Assembly (NCBI GenBank): GCA_030280995.1 | Contig: JASXTE010000001.1 | Coordinates: 19,208,106 to 19,272,105, forward strand | Direction of reading: 5' to 3' | Source of the DNA: Hemileia vastatrix | Taxonomy: Eukaryota; Basidiomycota; Pucciniomycetes; Pucciniales; Zaghouaniaceae | Length of the DNA: 64,000 bases | Shown here: piece by piece, positions 34,350 through 46,400 of the stretch | How positions within the stretch are numbered: the first letter of the stretch is position 1 | Layout: each line of letters opens with the position of its first letter | Made by a program: the position numbers and the translations under genes | The notes under the pieces: generated by a model | What the model saw: only the letters and a program-made list of their open reading frames with translations | What the model was told of the DNA's origin: nothing | The model's database searches: none

Positions 34350-34399
34350 ATTTCAAGAGAGGGGATTGCTAGCAATTCACCCCTAGGTTTACCGTGGTG
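34350..34399. repeat. Right terminal inverted repeat of the 9.3-kb element
   Basis: Ends ...ACCGTGGTG; reversed it reads CACCACGGTAAACCTAGGGG then TGAATTGCTAGCAATCCCC, pairing with 25112-25161. Confidence 0.8.
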
Positions 34400-37121
34400 A
34401 TAGTCTTCTCCATCTCAATTTTGGGTACCCAAGTAATCAAACCATGGAAATTATTTTCCCAGGTTTGAATTTCTCTCAATTCAGTTTTAAAACATGTGCC
34501 CTTGCTAAATCTCATATTTTACCATTTTCTAGTTTGTTTCCATCTCACAAATCTCCTCTGGACATTCTGCATATGGATCTGTGTGGCCCAATCACTCCAG
34601 AATCAAAAGTTAGAGAATCTTATTTCTACCAAATTTTAGATGGATACTCTTAATTTTGGCATGTTTTCTTCTTGAACCTCAAATCCAAAACCTTTGAGAA
34701 ATATAAATAATATGAAACACTAGTAGACAATCAACTTGGCCAAAAAATTAAATCTACTGTCTCTGATAACAGAGGAGAGTTCACAAGTACAAGTTTTAAA
34801 AATCACCTTAAAAGCAAAGTAGTTAATCATTTACTAACCACACCATACACACCACAGCAAAACTCCATTTCTGAAAGGGGAAACAGGACTTTAGTTGAGA
34901 AAGATAGATTCCTACTTATTGAATATGGTCTTGACTCTCATTGGTGGGCTGAAGGTATTAACACTTCTACTTTTATCCTTAACATACTTCCCACATTGGC
35001 ACTTAAAGAGCACAAAACCCCATGGGAGCTATGGTACAGTGAAGCTAATAATATCCCAAGAAAATTGCATCCTTTTGGCTCCAACATGGTTTATTATCAA
35101 TAAAATCAGTACAGGAATGGGAAATTTGATGGAAGTGGATCAGAGGGAATTTTTCTTGGCTACTGTGAGGGAAATATAAACTATTTAATTTATTACCTAA
35201 GTACTGACTCCATAATTATCACTCATAACATTAAATTAGTTAATTCCTTTGAACTAGCTCCTAAAGTATCAAAGGGAAGCCCCATTGAAACCCTAATATT
35301 CCCAGATATGGATTTCACCCACATCTCTTCAAGTGAATCTCTCTCTGAGTCAATAAATCAAAAAACCGGACACACTGATACTACCACCAACACAGAAATT
35401 CCCAATTTGGATTCTCCTGAAGAAGTCACTCCGACTCCTTCTTCTCCCAAAAATTATGCTTATGTGAAAAAAAGCCTGAAACCTACTAAGGAAATCTCAT
35501 CCAATATCAAACCTGCTAACATTCTTTAAACTAATCAAGAATGTAACCTGCTTTGTCTTATCGTAACTCTGTATGATACTCCAAAAAACTATTATGAAGC
35601 CATCAGCTCTCCTGAAAGTGATGAATGGCTCAAATCCATACAATCTGAACTTGTGAGCATAGCTAAACATCAAGTTTGGGAAGAAGTTCTACTTCCTAGT
35701 CACAATCATATTTTAGGGACTCCCTGGACATTTAAAAATAAGACTTACACCAAAGGAAACATAATTAAATATAAGTATAGGCAATGTGTGCAGGAATTTT
35801 CTCAGATCAAGGGTATAGAATATAATGAAACATTTTCACCAGCTGGGAGGTTACCTACACTATCATTCTTACTTGGAGTTTCTTCTTTCAATAATTGGGA
35901 GCTGCATCAAATGGACATCAAGTCTGCTTTCCTACACAGACAACTGGTATAAGACATCTACCTTTGATTTCCTAGTGGCTATTCACCCTTAAATAAAAGT
36001 AAATTTTTATTTCTCAAGAAGTCTCTGTAAAGTCTCAAGCAAATTCCCAGGTGTTAGTATCACAAGCTATCATCTTTCTTTAACAACATCAAATTTAAAG
36101 CTATTGAGGTTGACCCCTGTTTATTTTACAATAATAATTTCTCAAACCCTGGCTACATCTACATTCATTTGGATGACCTAATCATAGGAGGACCTTCTAT
36201 CCTAGACTTCAAAAGAAAGATATCTCAAGTGTTTGAAATGGACAATCAAGGTGAACTTAAATGGGTATTAGGTATGAAAGTCCACAGAGACCAAAATGCT
36301 AAAACCATCTCCTTATCACAAACCCTTTACATCAATAAACTCCTCAATGAATTCAACCACTTATACTGTTGACCTACCTCCACTTCCTTTGTCCACAATT
36401 CTCATCTAATTAAAGGCTCTATCATGAAAACTCACTCACTTATTAAATTATCAACAAGCTATAGTTCTCCTCAACTACCTTGTCCTTTGCACTCAACCCA
36501 ACTTATCCTTTTCTTCTAGTTCATTAGCTCAATACCTTAATGATCCATCTGAAAAACAATTCAATGCCTTCTACCACATCTTAAGGTATCTTCAACTTAC
36601 CAAAGATTACTGTTTAAATTTGGGTTCTGTAGATAAGAGTAAACTTGGCCATTGCACTGGCTATGCTGACACCAACTACAATAAAGCTGAGGATTCCAAA
36701 ATCTACCACAGATACTTTAGTGTTCCATCTTAGCCTGATCAGTTGGATATCCTCTAAACAGCAATCAGTGGCCTTATCTACCTCTGAATCTGAATATTAT
36801 GGTATGACTGAGTGTGGTCAGGACCTTATATGGACAATAGAATTATTTCATGATTTAAAAATCAATATCACTAACTCTTGTTTATTAGGTGACAATGAAG
36901 GAGGGATTAATTTAGCACTTAACCCAATCAATCAACATCAAACTTGTCACATTAACACCAAGATTTTCTAGTTACGTGAAAAACTAAATAATAATGAATT
37001 CAAAAATAAGTACATTCCAACTGGTCAAATGGTGGCCAACATACTAACCAAATTTTTTCCTAAACCAAAACATCATCAATTTCTAAAAAAGTCTGAATTT
37101 AAAACCATTGATTTTTTGAGC
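34400..37121 (+). pseudogene. copia integrase-reverse transcriptase-RNase H remnant
   Basis: Rejoins the upstream frame as HSLLHLNFGYPSNQTM (gag-pre-integrase; the usual H-P is Y-P), then CALAKSHILPF and DILHMDLCGPITPES, the first integrase Asp. Later pieces: SDNRGEFTS (second Asp), TPYTPQQNSISERGNRTL (Glu block), HKTPWELWYSEAN, SEGIFLGYCEG. The reverse transcriptase shows SPESDEWLKSIQSEL, FSPAGRLPTLSFLL, HQMDIKSAFLHRQL (first Asp) and HLDDLIIGG at about 36166-36192 (family Y-V-D-D). RNase H shows KQQSVALSTSESEYYGM. At least six stops plus frameshifts inactivate it. The order integrase before reverse transcriptase is diagnostic of Ty1/copia. Confidence 0.85.
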
Positions 37122-37130
37122 ACAGGGGAG

Positions 37131-37523
37131 TGTTAATAAAGACATATATATTTTTTCTAAGCTATTACTTGTTACTTAGTCCTTATCACAATATTAACTT
37201 TTATCTTACTTTATGCATAGATAAGAAGGTGTTTCCACATACTGCATTATTAATTTTAGTTTTTCTTCTGTCCATTTAACCTAACTATTAACCTAATGAT
37301 ATGATAGATTGAGCATTATGTATGGATGTGTAATCATTCCTGATTCTACATCCATCTTTTCTGTCTAATTTATTTTTATTAAATATTCTATTTGCCCTTC
37401 TTAAACTTATTATTTATCTCCTCCCTCAAGTCCTCTCTTTTCCTCTCTAGTACTGAGTCCAATCTGTCCAAGGTCCATATTGCCCATTTATATATATTAC
37501 TTACCTGCTATCTTTGTCTTTAA
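37131..37523 (+). repeat. copia 3' LTR (~393 bp)
   Basis: Starts TGTTAATAAAGACATATATA after the purine tract CACAGGGGAG and matches the 5' LTR through 'cttacttacctgctat'. The right edge near 37523 is inferred from TCCTA, which nearly repeats the CCCTA before 22010. Confidence 0.7.
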
Positions 37524-38891
37524 TCCTATCCTGAGTCCTACTTTTTCTTTTCTTATTTTTGAGTGCTTCATATTGATTCTCTTGCTAATCACTTGTTCTC
37601 CTAGAAATACATTTTCTTTCGACAGGTTTCTGTCAGTAATGAGTGTACATAGCTTAAATTTATGAGCGATCACATTTGTCTAAGTGTGAAACCTATACCC
37701 TTGCTTGACACTGCTTTCTAAATCCATACTATGTCTCTAGTGCAATCCATGGCTTCCTCAAGTATATACCATACTTGTGTCTTATACTCCAGTATGCACT
37801 TTCCTCTAGCTTTTTACTGGCCATGGCTTGTATATCCATACTTCCCCTAAAAAACTGTGCATGGAGAGTCTACTTTTTCTGCACTTTTGAAGACCCCTTT
37901 GTTGCACTTCTGTCACCATCCTTCATAGGAACCCCATTGTTGTACTTGATAAAAACTGAGACATTTGCTGCATTACTGTGAGATGTGTACCACAGCCTCA
38001 TTGGCCATGTAAATGATTGGTAATTCAAAGGGGAACATAGGCGGATTTATGGGTATTAAAGGAGGAGGTTTTGGGATTATATTCTACATTCTTTTACATC
38101 ATCTTACAAAATATATGACCAAACCATTACAATACATATTCATTAGTACTGTTAAATTCTTTTAGATATTGTTTTTAATCATTAGCTCTATCTCTCTACC
38201 AAATGTAAGCTTTATACCATTTATAATTAGTGAAATTAAATTACTGAGACCATTACATTGAATTATATGTTTTTACTTAATTGGATTGGAATAACACTAT
38301 TCATACTGGACTATTAAAATTTTCCAGACAACTGACTAATCAAGTTATTCATATTTCTGTTTTTGAACTCAGCCTTACATGAGCACTCTTTCACTGAACA
38401 TAGGGCCTCAACCAACTATTTAGTAAACAGATATATATATATATATAAACAAGGAATGACAAAACTTTTAGAAACACAACTCTATATCATGAAGAAAGAT
38501 AACATAGAGACAACATCAGTTATTAAGAATAAATAAAAAAAAAGATAAAAAAAACTCTAGAGATTCACTTACCGAGGTAAAATAAATAATAAATTTAATA
38601 AATAGAGAGGGATCATAAAAAACAAGAAATAAAAGAAGAAAGGGTTAGGGTAAAATGAGGCAGGAAATATGTTGAAAGTGATGTAAGACATCATCTTCTC
38701 TGATGAAATTTGAAAGTATGCCATATCAATTAATGAGTTCTAAAATAGAAAAGAACACCACTGGAAAGGATGCTTGAGGCATTTTTAGGAGCTTAAGCCT
38801 GACCAATCTATAATGGTCATTTGGAGGTTGGATATGAACATTTTCATGCTGGTGCATCTCCTAAAAAGATCTGCAGGAAAATGAAAATACT

Positions 38892-38926
<35 letters not shown>

Positions 38927-38989
38927 TATTATTATTATTATTATTGCATTTATGACAAAGGGGGGGTTTTTTGGTCCAGCTGTATATGA
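37524..38989. other. Intergenic stretch; a block at ~38050 resembles the promoter part of repeat R
   Basis: 'gtattaaaggaggaggttttgg...ttctacattctttt' at about 38057-38105 matches the 'gtataaaaggagggggttttt' region on the minus strand of the repeat at 61690. Short simple repeats at 38431-38447 (AT)n and 38897-38945 (AAT)n(ATT)n. Open frames here lack motifs. Confidence 0.45.
38897..38945. repeat. (AAT)n followed by (ATT)n, a palindromic microsatellite
   Basis: About ten AAT units turn directly into about seven ATT units, giving a self-complementary tract. Confidence 0.9.
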
Positions 38990-39475
38990 TGCACTATCAA
39001 TTTAATGATCTTAAACATTTGCATTTTAACAGATTCATTTTGCCTTATTCAGGGCAATTGATTTTAATACTTTAATATTTATATTAAAATAAGACTTCTT
39101 AAAAATGATTTATGAGATGTTATGCTAGAATTGGCATATGTGTGATGGCCTTATGCTTCCTGCATTTATCCCACATGCATGCATATCTTCATTAATTAAA
39201 AAGTTAGTCATTTCATGCTTATTAGTCACATGGGTATTTGCACTATATGTGTCATCATTCTTAAATAGTCAAGAGACACTTATTTAATCTCCTAATTGCA
39301 TTACACATACACTGACCTCATCATATGCACTATTAATTGCATTCACCTCAAGATCAATGGCCACAATTCACAACTGCACCTAAAATGTTCCAGAACGCAC
39401 TAAATTCATCATGAATTTACCTGTTCAAGCACTTGACCAGACTCTACATTCAGTTACCCCACATTCCATGTCCTT
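38990..39475 (+). repeat. Dispersed repeat R, copy 2 (truncated)
   Basis: Matches copy 1 through 'aataagacttcttaaaaa', 'ggccttatgctgcctgcattt', 'gtcaagaga(c)actt', 'cactgacctcat' and 'caccccacattc', and stops at the T-tract before the A-rich array. Confidence 0.6.
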
Positions 39476-41698
39476 TTTTTTTTTTTTTTTTTTACCAACT
39501 GTAAGTTGTCAAACCCTTTATAAAAAAATAAAAAAATAATAATAAAATAAAAAATAAAAAATAAAAAATAAAAAATAAAAAATAAAAAATAAAAAATAAA
39601 AAATAAAAAATAAAAAATAAAAAATAAAAAATAAAAAATAAAAAATAAAAAATAAAAAATAAAAAATAAAAAATAAAAAATAAAAAATAAAAAATAAAAA
39701 ATAAAAAATAAAAAATAAAAAATAAAAAATAAAAAATAAAAAATAAAAAATAAAAAATAAAAAATAAAAAATAAAAAATAAAAAATAAAAAATAAAAAAT
39801 AAAAAATAAAAAATAAAAAATAAAAAATAAAAAATAAAAAATAAAAAATAAAAAATAAAAAATAAAAAATAAAAAATAAAAAATAAAAAATAAAAAATAA
39901 AAAATAAAAAATAAAAAATAAAAAATAAAAAATAAAAAATAAAAAATAAAAAATAAAAAATAAAAAATAAAAAATAAAAAATAAAAAATAAAAAATAAAA
40001 AATAAAAAATAAAAAATAAAAAATAAAAAATAAAAAATAAAAAATAAAAAATAAAAAATAAAAAATAAAAAATAAAAAATAAAAAATAAAAAATAAAAAA
40101 TAAAAAATAAAAAATAAAAAATAAAAAATAAAAAATAAAAAATAAAAAATAAATAAATATATAAATAAAAAATAAAAAATAAAAAGTAAAAAATTAAAAA
40201 TTAAAAATTAAAAATTAAAAATTAAAAATTAAAAATTAAAAATTAAAAATTAAAAATTAAAAATTAAAAATTTAAAATTTAAAATTTAAAATTTAAAATT
40301 AAAAATTAAAAATTAAAAATTAAAAATTTAAAATTTAAAATTTAAAATTTAAAATTTAAAATTTAAAATTAAAAATTAAAAATTAAAAATTAAAAATAAA
40401 AAATTAAAAATTAAAAATTAAAAATTAAAAATTAAAAATTAAAAATTAAAAATTAAAAATAAAAAATAAAAAATAAAAAATAAAAAATAAAAATTAAAAA
40501 TTAAAAAATTAAAAATTAAAAATTAAAAATTAAAAATTAAAAATTAAAAATTAAAAATTAAAAATTAAAAATTAAAAATTAAAAATTAAAAATTAAAAAT
40601 TAAAAATTAAAAATTAAAAATTAAAAATTAAAAATTAAAAATTAAAAATTAAAAATTAAAAATTAAAAATTAAAAATTAAAAATTAAAAATTAAAAATTA
40701 AAAATTAAAAATTAAAAATTAAAAATTAAAAATTAAAAATTAAAAATTAAAAATTAAAAATTAAAAATTAAAAATTAAAAATTAAAAATTAAAAATTAAA
40801 AATTAAAAATTAAAAATTAAAAATTAAAAATTAAAAATTAAAAATTAAAAATTAAAAATTAAAAATTAAAAATTAAAAATTAAAAATTAAAAATTAAAAA
40901 TTAAAAATTAAAAATTAAAAATTAAAAATTAAAAATTAAAAATTAAAAATTAAAAATTAAAAATTAAAAATTAAAAATTAAAAATTAAAAATTAAAAATT
41001 AAAAATTAAAAATTAAAAATTAAAAATTAAAAATTAAAAATTAAAAATTAAAAATTAAAAATTAAAAATTAAAAATTAAAAATTAAAAATTAAAAATTAA
41101 AAATTAAAAATTAAAAATTAAAAATTAAAAATTAAAAATTAAAAATTAAAAATTAAAAATTAAAAATTAAAAATTAAAAATTAAAAATTAAAAATTAAAA
41201 ATTAAAAATTAAAAATTAAAAATTAAAAATTAAAAATTAAAAATTAAAAATTAAAAATTAAAAATTAAAAATTAAAAATTAAAAATTAAAAATTAAAAAT
41301 TAAAAATTAAAAATTAAAAATTAAAAATTAAAAATTAAAAATTAAAAATTAAAAATTAAAAATTAAAAATTAAAAATTAAAAATTAAAAATTAAAAATTA
41401 AAAATTAAAAATTAAAAATTAAAAATTAAAAATTAAAAATTAAAAATTAAAAATTAAAAATTAAAAATTAAAAATTAAAAATTAAAAATTAAAAATTAAA
41501 AATTAAAAATTAAAAATTAAAAATTAAAAATTAAAAATTAAAAATTAAAAATTAAAAATTAAAAATTAAAAATTAAAAATTAAAAATTAAAAATTAAAAT
41601 TAAAAAAATTAAAAATTAAAAATTAAAAATTAAAAATTAAAAATTAAAAAATAAAATTAAAAAAATAAAAAATAAAAAATAAAAAATAAAAAATAAAA
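39476..41698. repeat. 2.2-kb A-rich array: T-tract, (TAAAAA)n, (TTAAAAA)n
   Basis: A run of about 20 T (39474-39493) precedes a hexamer array (TAAAAA)n to about 40150. A transition zone follows, then a heptamer array (TTAAAAA)n from about 40190 to 41640, with interspersed TTTAAAA and TAAAAA patches (40265-40375, 40457-40490). The hexamer returns at 41645-41698. No function apparent. Confidence 0.95.
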
Positions 41699-41837
41699 AA
41701 GGGCAGAGAGTAAGTCATGACTAAGAAGACCCTTAGATTGAATGATTGATTTAATGACATCATTTAAAAAAAAATTTTTGTTTTTGTTGTTGTATAGTAG
41801 AAGACTGACTGGAGGATTCATCATCATCATAGATAGA

Positions 41838-41945
41838 TAGATAGTCAGTCTGTCCTTCATATCTTTTCTTTCTTTCTTTTCTTTCTTTTCTTTCTTTCTT
41901 TTTTTTTGTTTTTTTTATTTATTTGTTTATTTATTTATTTTTTAG
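41838..41945. repeat. Simple repeats: (GATA)n, (CTTT)n, (TTTA)n
   Basis: AGATAGATAGATAG at about 41829-41843, a CTTTCTTTC tract at 41866-41902 and TTTATTTATTT at 41915-41941, directly left of the Harbinger end. Confidence 0.85.
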
Positions 41946-42303
41946 CTATTTAGAGAATCTACCTCCATGTCGGTAAATTGGTTCGGTATGCATATTTTAC
42001 TGCATTTTGACATGAACCTTAACCCTCCTTTTATTAAAGGCCTCTATTAGCTAGTGAATTCAGCATGTACTGTAGCCTGTCAACTAAAGTTACTGAGCTC
42101 CTTTTGACCTCATTCGGTAATTCAATATTCTTCCTTCAAATTCTTTTCACTCCATCTTGTAACTGCTGAACACTTTGACGTGTCACTACTTATTGTAACA
42201 AAACTTTTCCATATCATAATTCACAACTATTACTACACAACCCTTCTATCTACCCATTTTCCTCATTTCACACCTTGTCCTAAAACTCCTAAATTAATCT
42301 AAC

Positions 42304-43297
42304 ATGATAAACACATCCGAAGCTAAGAAAAAGCAATCCCCTAATTGGAACCACCAAGAAGAAGAGAAGTTAGCTATCTCCTGGATTCACATCAGCGAGC
42401 AACCAGAATTTTCAACTTACCAATCTGGTGAAACATTTTATAAGAAAATTGAAGCACATTTCAACCAATTCAGTTCTGTGCACTACCAAGACTATGATAA
42501 AATCAGAATAAGGTCAGTTTCAAGTTATAAAGATATTCTTTAATTATTTTAAACTTACTTTTTTAAAATATAGATGGCAGGCTCTCAACACGGAAACCCT
42601 TAAGTTCAGCTCTATCTACTACTCAATTGAAAGGAATCCTCCCAGTGGAACCTCACCAAGTGACTGGTTATGAACTGCCTTATCTCTTTATCAAGAACAA
42701 ACAAAGTCAGCTTTTAAAAGTCTTCCTGCTTGGGAGAAGTTAAAGTTTGCTCCAAAGTGGCGAATGGAACCAACCAAGGTCCCAAATAGTGTAACGGTCG
42801 ATTTGAGTGGGGACGAAAGCAATGGGAATGAAGACTTTATTAGTGACCCACCAACACCTTCTCCAGCCTCTAGTGGATTTACAGTCCGTCCAATTGGGAT
42901 CAAAGCTGCAAAGAAAAGGCGCCTTACTGAAGGAATGGAAGAAGATAAATCCTTACTCACATCCCACCTCAATGACCTTTCCAAAAAACGTGTAACTGCC
43001 ATAAGTGACACAAATAGGCTAACCGAGTCAAGAAACAAACTAACAAGAGAGAATCTTCTATTAAAAAATGATAAAATAAAGATTGAAGAAGAAAGACTAG
43101 AAATTGAGAAAAGAAAGCTGGCTATTGAAGAAAAAAATCTAGATATTTAAGTAAGACAACTGCGACTTTCAGAAAAAAATTGTAGCATAAATGAGGAGAA
43201 GTCTGTCAGTGAAATGATGGCTAATGATCTTAAAGTTTTACACACAAAAGAAAAAGATTTGAGACAGCAGATGATTTACTTATTTTACAAAGTATGA
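42304..43297 (+). pseudogene. PIF/Harbinger ORF1: Myb/trihelix-like DNA-binding protein, two stops
   Basis: Exon 1 (42304-42512) reads SPNWNHQEEEKLAISWIHIS, then TYQSGETFYKKIEAHF and YDKIRIR. A 61-bp GT-AG intron (42513-42573) joins WQALNTETLKFSSIYYSIER and NPPSGTSPSDW. A single TGA at 42671 interrupts; the frame continues LSLYQEQTKSAFKSLPAWEK then LKFAPKW, an acidic/Ser linker, FTVRPIGIKAAKKRRLTEG and a charged coiled coil to a TAA at 43148, after which coiled coil continues to 43297. The W-spaced N-terminal domain and the RPIGxKAAK motif are those of the NAM-associated/Myb-like partner protein of PIF/Harbinger transposons, which binds element ends and helps bring in the transposase. Two stops in an otherwise clean frame indicate fairly recent inactivation. 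Confidence 0.75.
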
Positions 43298-43415
43298 AAG
43301 CAAAGTTAAAAAATAGATGGGTTAGCAATGATAATTATACCTTTAAATAAAATGAAATAAATGTGTTTTTGTAGATAAATAGTTTGTCTGTATAAGAAAT
43401 ATATCTAAAATTAAT

Positions 43416-46400
43416 GGTGCACATAAAAACTGAAAAAAAATATTATACATTTCAAAAGAAATTAATTTATATCTTAGAGTCTACTCAAAAACCAATAAGG
43501 CTACTAGTATAAAAGAGGAAATGGATATTATATTCCAAGATGAGAAAAGAAGTGAGCAAAAATGGGCGTTTGGAAGAGTGTTTTTATATTCAAATCTGGG
43601 TCTGGTGGGATAGAAAGACACAACAAAGCCTTCTCCTTCTTCAGGAATTTTTGTCGGCTGTAAATAATTTGTGGTGTTAGCTTGAGCCAAGAGTAAAGAA
43701 TATAAGATAATGAAAAATAAAAAATAAAACATTGTATATGGATGATTTATATTTAATAATTATTATTTAGAATAAATAACATTTTTTTAAAAATTATATT
43801 TAAATAGTTGCACGTAAAAAAATATAAAAATACTTACCTAACCATAAAAACAAATAATTTAATGTCTTATAGTCTACTCAAAAGGCAAGAAGGCTAGTAT
43901 TATAAATGGGGAATTGGATATTATATTGCAAGATGAGAAAAGAAGTGAGCAGAAATGGGCATTTGGAAGAGTGTTTTTATATTCAAATATGGGTCTGGTG
44001 GGATAGAAAGACACAACCAAGCCTTCTCCTTCTTCTAGAATTTTCCTCTCCTGTAAAAAAAAAAAAATAGAAGTTAGCTTTAAGTGAGATTAAGAATTAA
44101 GAAGTAAGATAGAAATAAAAATAAATTAGCAATTAGCGAAATTAAAAAAAAATAGGAGAGTAAATAAAACTAAAGTAGCAAAATTAAAAAAAAAGAGAGA
44201 AAGAAAAAATTTACTCACATTGAGGGAAGATTGACTATTTGCAAATCCTCTTGGACAAGGATTTACTGGCAATAGTCTATAGTTGGATCGAAAAAAAACC
44301 TCATTCAGGAGTGAAGTATTTTCTCTATCCATCCATAGGCTGTTTCCAGATTTTCCTTGTCCATGAGGATGGGAATAACAAATTTTTCCTGCTAGTGGGA
44401 TACACCCAAAAAATTTGTTATTCCCATCCTCATGGACAAGGAAAATCTGGAAACAGCCTATGGATGGATAGAGAAAATACTTCACTCCTGAATGAGGTTT
44501 TTTTTTTGATCCAACCATAGACTATTGCCAGTAAATCCTTGTCCAAGAGGATTTGCAAATAGTCAATCTTCCCTCAATGTGAGTAAATTTTTTCTTTCTC
44601 TCTTTTTTTTTAATTTTGCTACTTTAGTTTTATTTACTCTCCTATTTTTTTTTTAATTTCGCTAATTGCTAATTTATTTTTATTTCTATCTTACTTCCTA
44701 ATTCTTAATCTCACTTAAAGCTAACTTCTATTTTTTTTTTTTTTTTACAGGAGAGGAAAATTCTAGAAGAAGGAGAAGGCTTGGTCCTGTCTTTCTATCC
44801 CACCAGACCCATATTTGAATATAAAAACACTCTTCCAAATGCCCATTTCCGCTCACTTCTTTTCTCATCTTGCAATATAATATCCAATTCCCCATTTATA
44901 ATACTAGCCTTCTTGCCTTTTGAGTAGACTATAAGACATTAAATTATTTGTTTTTATGGTTAGGTAAGTATTTTTATATTTTTTTACATGCAACAATTTA
45001 AATATAATTTTAAAAAAAATGTTATTTATTCTAAATAATAATTATTAAATATAAATCATCCATATACAATGTTTTCTTTTTTATTTATTAATATTGTTTT
45101 TATTTTTCATTATCTTATATTCTTGACTCTTGGCTCAAGCTAACACCACAAATTATTTACAGCCAACAAAAATTCAAGAAGAAGGAGAAGGCTTTGTTGT
45201 GTCTTTCTATCCCACCAGACCCATATTTTAATATAAAAACACTCTTCCAAATGCCCATTTCCGCTCACTTCTTTTCTCATCTTGCAATATAATATCCAAT
45301 TCCCCATTTATAATACTAGCCTTCTTGCCTTTTGAGTAGACTATAAGACATTAAATTATTTGTTTTTATGGTTAGGTAAGTATTTTTATATTTTTTTACG
45401 TGCAACTATTTAAATATAATTTTAAAAAAAATGTTATTTATTCTAAATAATAATTATTAAATATAAATCATCCATATACAATGTTTTCTTTTTTATTTAT
45501 TAATATTGTTTTTATTTTTCATTATCTTATATTCTTGACTCTTGGATCAAGCTAACACCACAAATTATTTACAGCCAACAAAAATTCAAGAAGAAGGAGA
45601 AGGCTTGGTCGTGTCTTTCTATCCCACCAGACCCATATTTTAATATAAAAACACTCTTCCAAATGCCCATTTCCGCTCACTTCTTTTCTCATCTTGCAAT
45701 ATAATATCCAATTCCCCATTTATAATACTAGCCTTCTTGCCTTTTGAGTAGACTATAAGACATTAAATTATTTGTTTTTATGGTTAGGTAAGTATTTTTA
45801 TATTTTTTTACATGCAACTATTTAAATATAATTTTAAAAAAAATGTTATTTATTCTAAATAATAATTATTAAATATAAATCATCCATATACAATGTTTTC
45901 TTTTTTATTTATTAATATTGTTTTTATTTTTCATTATCTTATATTCTTGACTCTTGGATCAAGCTAACACCACAAATTATTTACAGCCAACAAAAATTCA
46001 AGAAGAAGGAGAAGGCTTGGTCGTGTCTTTCTATCCCACCAGACCCATATTTTAATATAAAAACACTCTTCCAAATGCCCATTTCCGCTCACTTCTTTTC
46101 TCATCTTGCAATATAATATCCAATTCCCCATTTATAATACTAGCCTTCTTGCCTTTTGAGTAGACTATAAGACATTAAATTATTTGTTTTAATGGTTAGG
46201 TAAGTATTTTTATATTTTTTTACATGCAACTATTTAAATATAATTTTAAAAAAAATGTTATTTATTCTAAATAATAATTATTAAATATAAATCATCCATA
46301 TACAATGTTTTCTTTTTTATTTATTAATATTGTTTTTATTTTTCATTATCTTATATTCTTGACTCTTGGCTCAAGCTAACACCACAAATTATTTACAGCC

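Larger units (their letters stand above)
25112..34399. mobile_element. 9.3-kb CACTA-type non-autonomous element filled with a palindromic satellite
   Basis: Left end CACCACGGGAAATCTGGGGG, right end reversed CACCACGGTAAACCTAGGGG. The similarity covers about 50 bp and includes GCTAGC-centred palindromes (GAACTGCTAGCAGTTC left). The 3-bp target duplication ATA (25109-25111, 34400-34402) splits a copia reading frame that rejoins exactly. 3-bp duplications and CAC-type termini fit the CACTA (En/Spm) superfamily, and end architecture matches the three MITEs at 1224, 11882 and 15030. No transposase was found; nearly all the interior is repeats. It must be moved by a transposase encoded elsewhere, if at all. 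Confidence 0.75.
22010..37523 (+). mobile_element. Ty1/copia retrotransposon, dead, with two nested insertions
   Basis: Direct repeats from TGTTACTATAG (22010) and TGTTAATAAAG (37131) share long stretches such as TTATGCATAGATAAGAAGGT and GTGTTTCCACATGCTGCATT. Between them lie, in copia order, gag, protease, gag-pre-integrase, integrase, reverse transcriptase and RNase H remnants. Polypurine AGGGGAG precedes the 3' LTR. A solo Gypsy LTR sits in the 5' LTR and a 9.3-kb CACTA-type element in the coding region; without these the element is about 5.0 kb. CCCTA before 22010 and TCCTA after 37523 may be a mutated target duplication. Confidence 0.85.
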
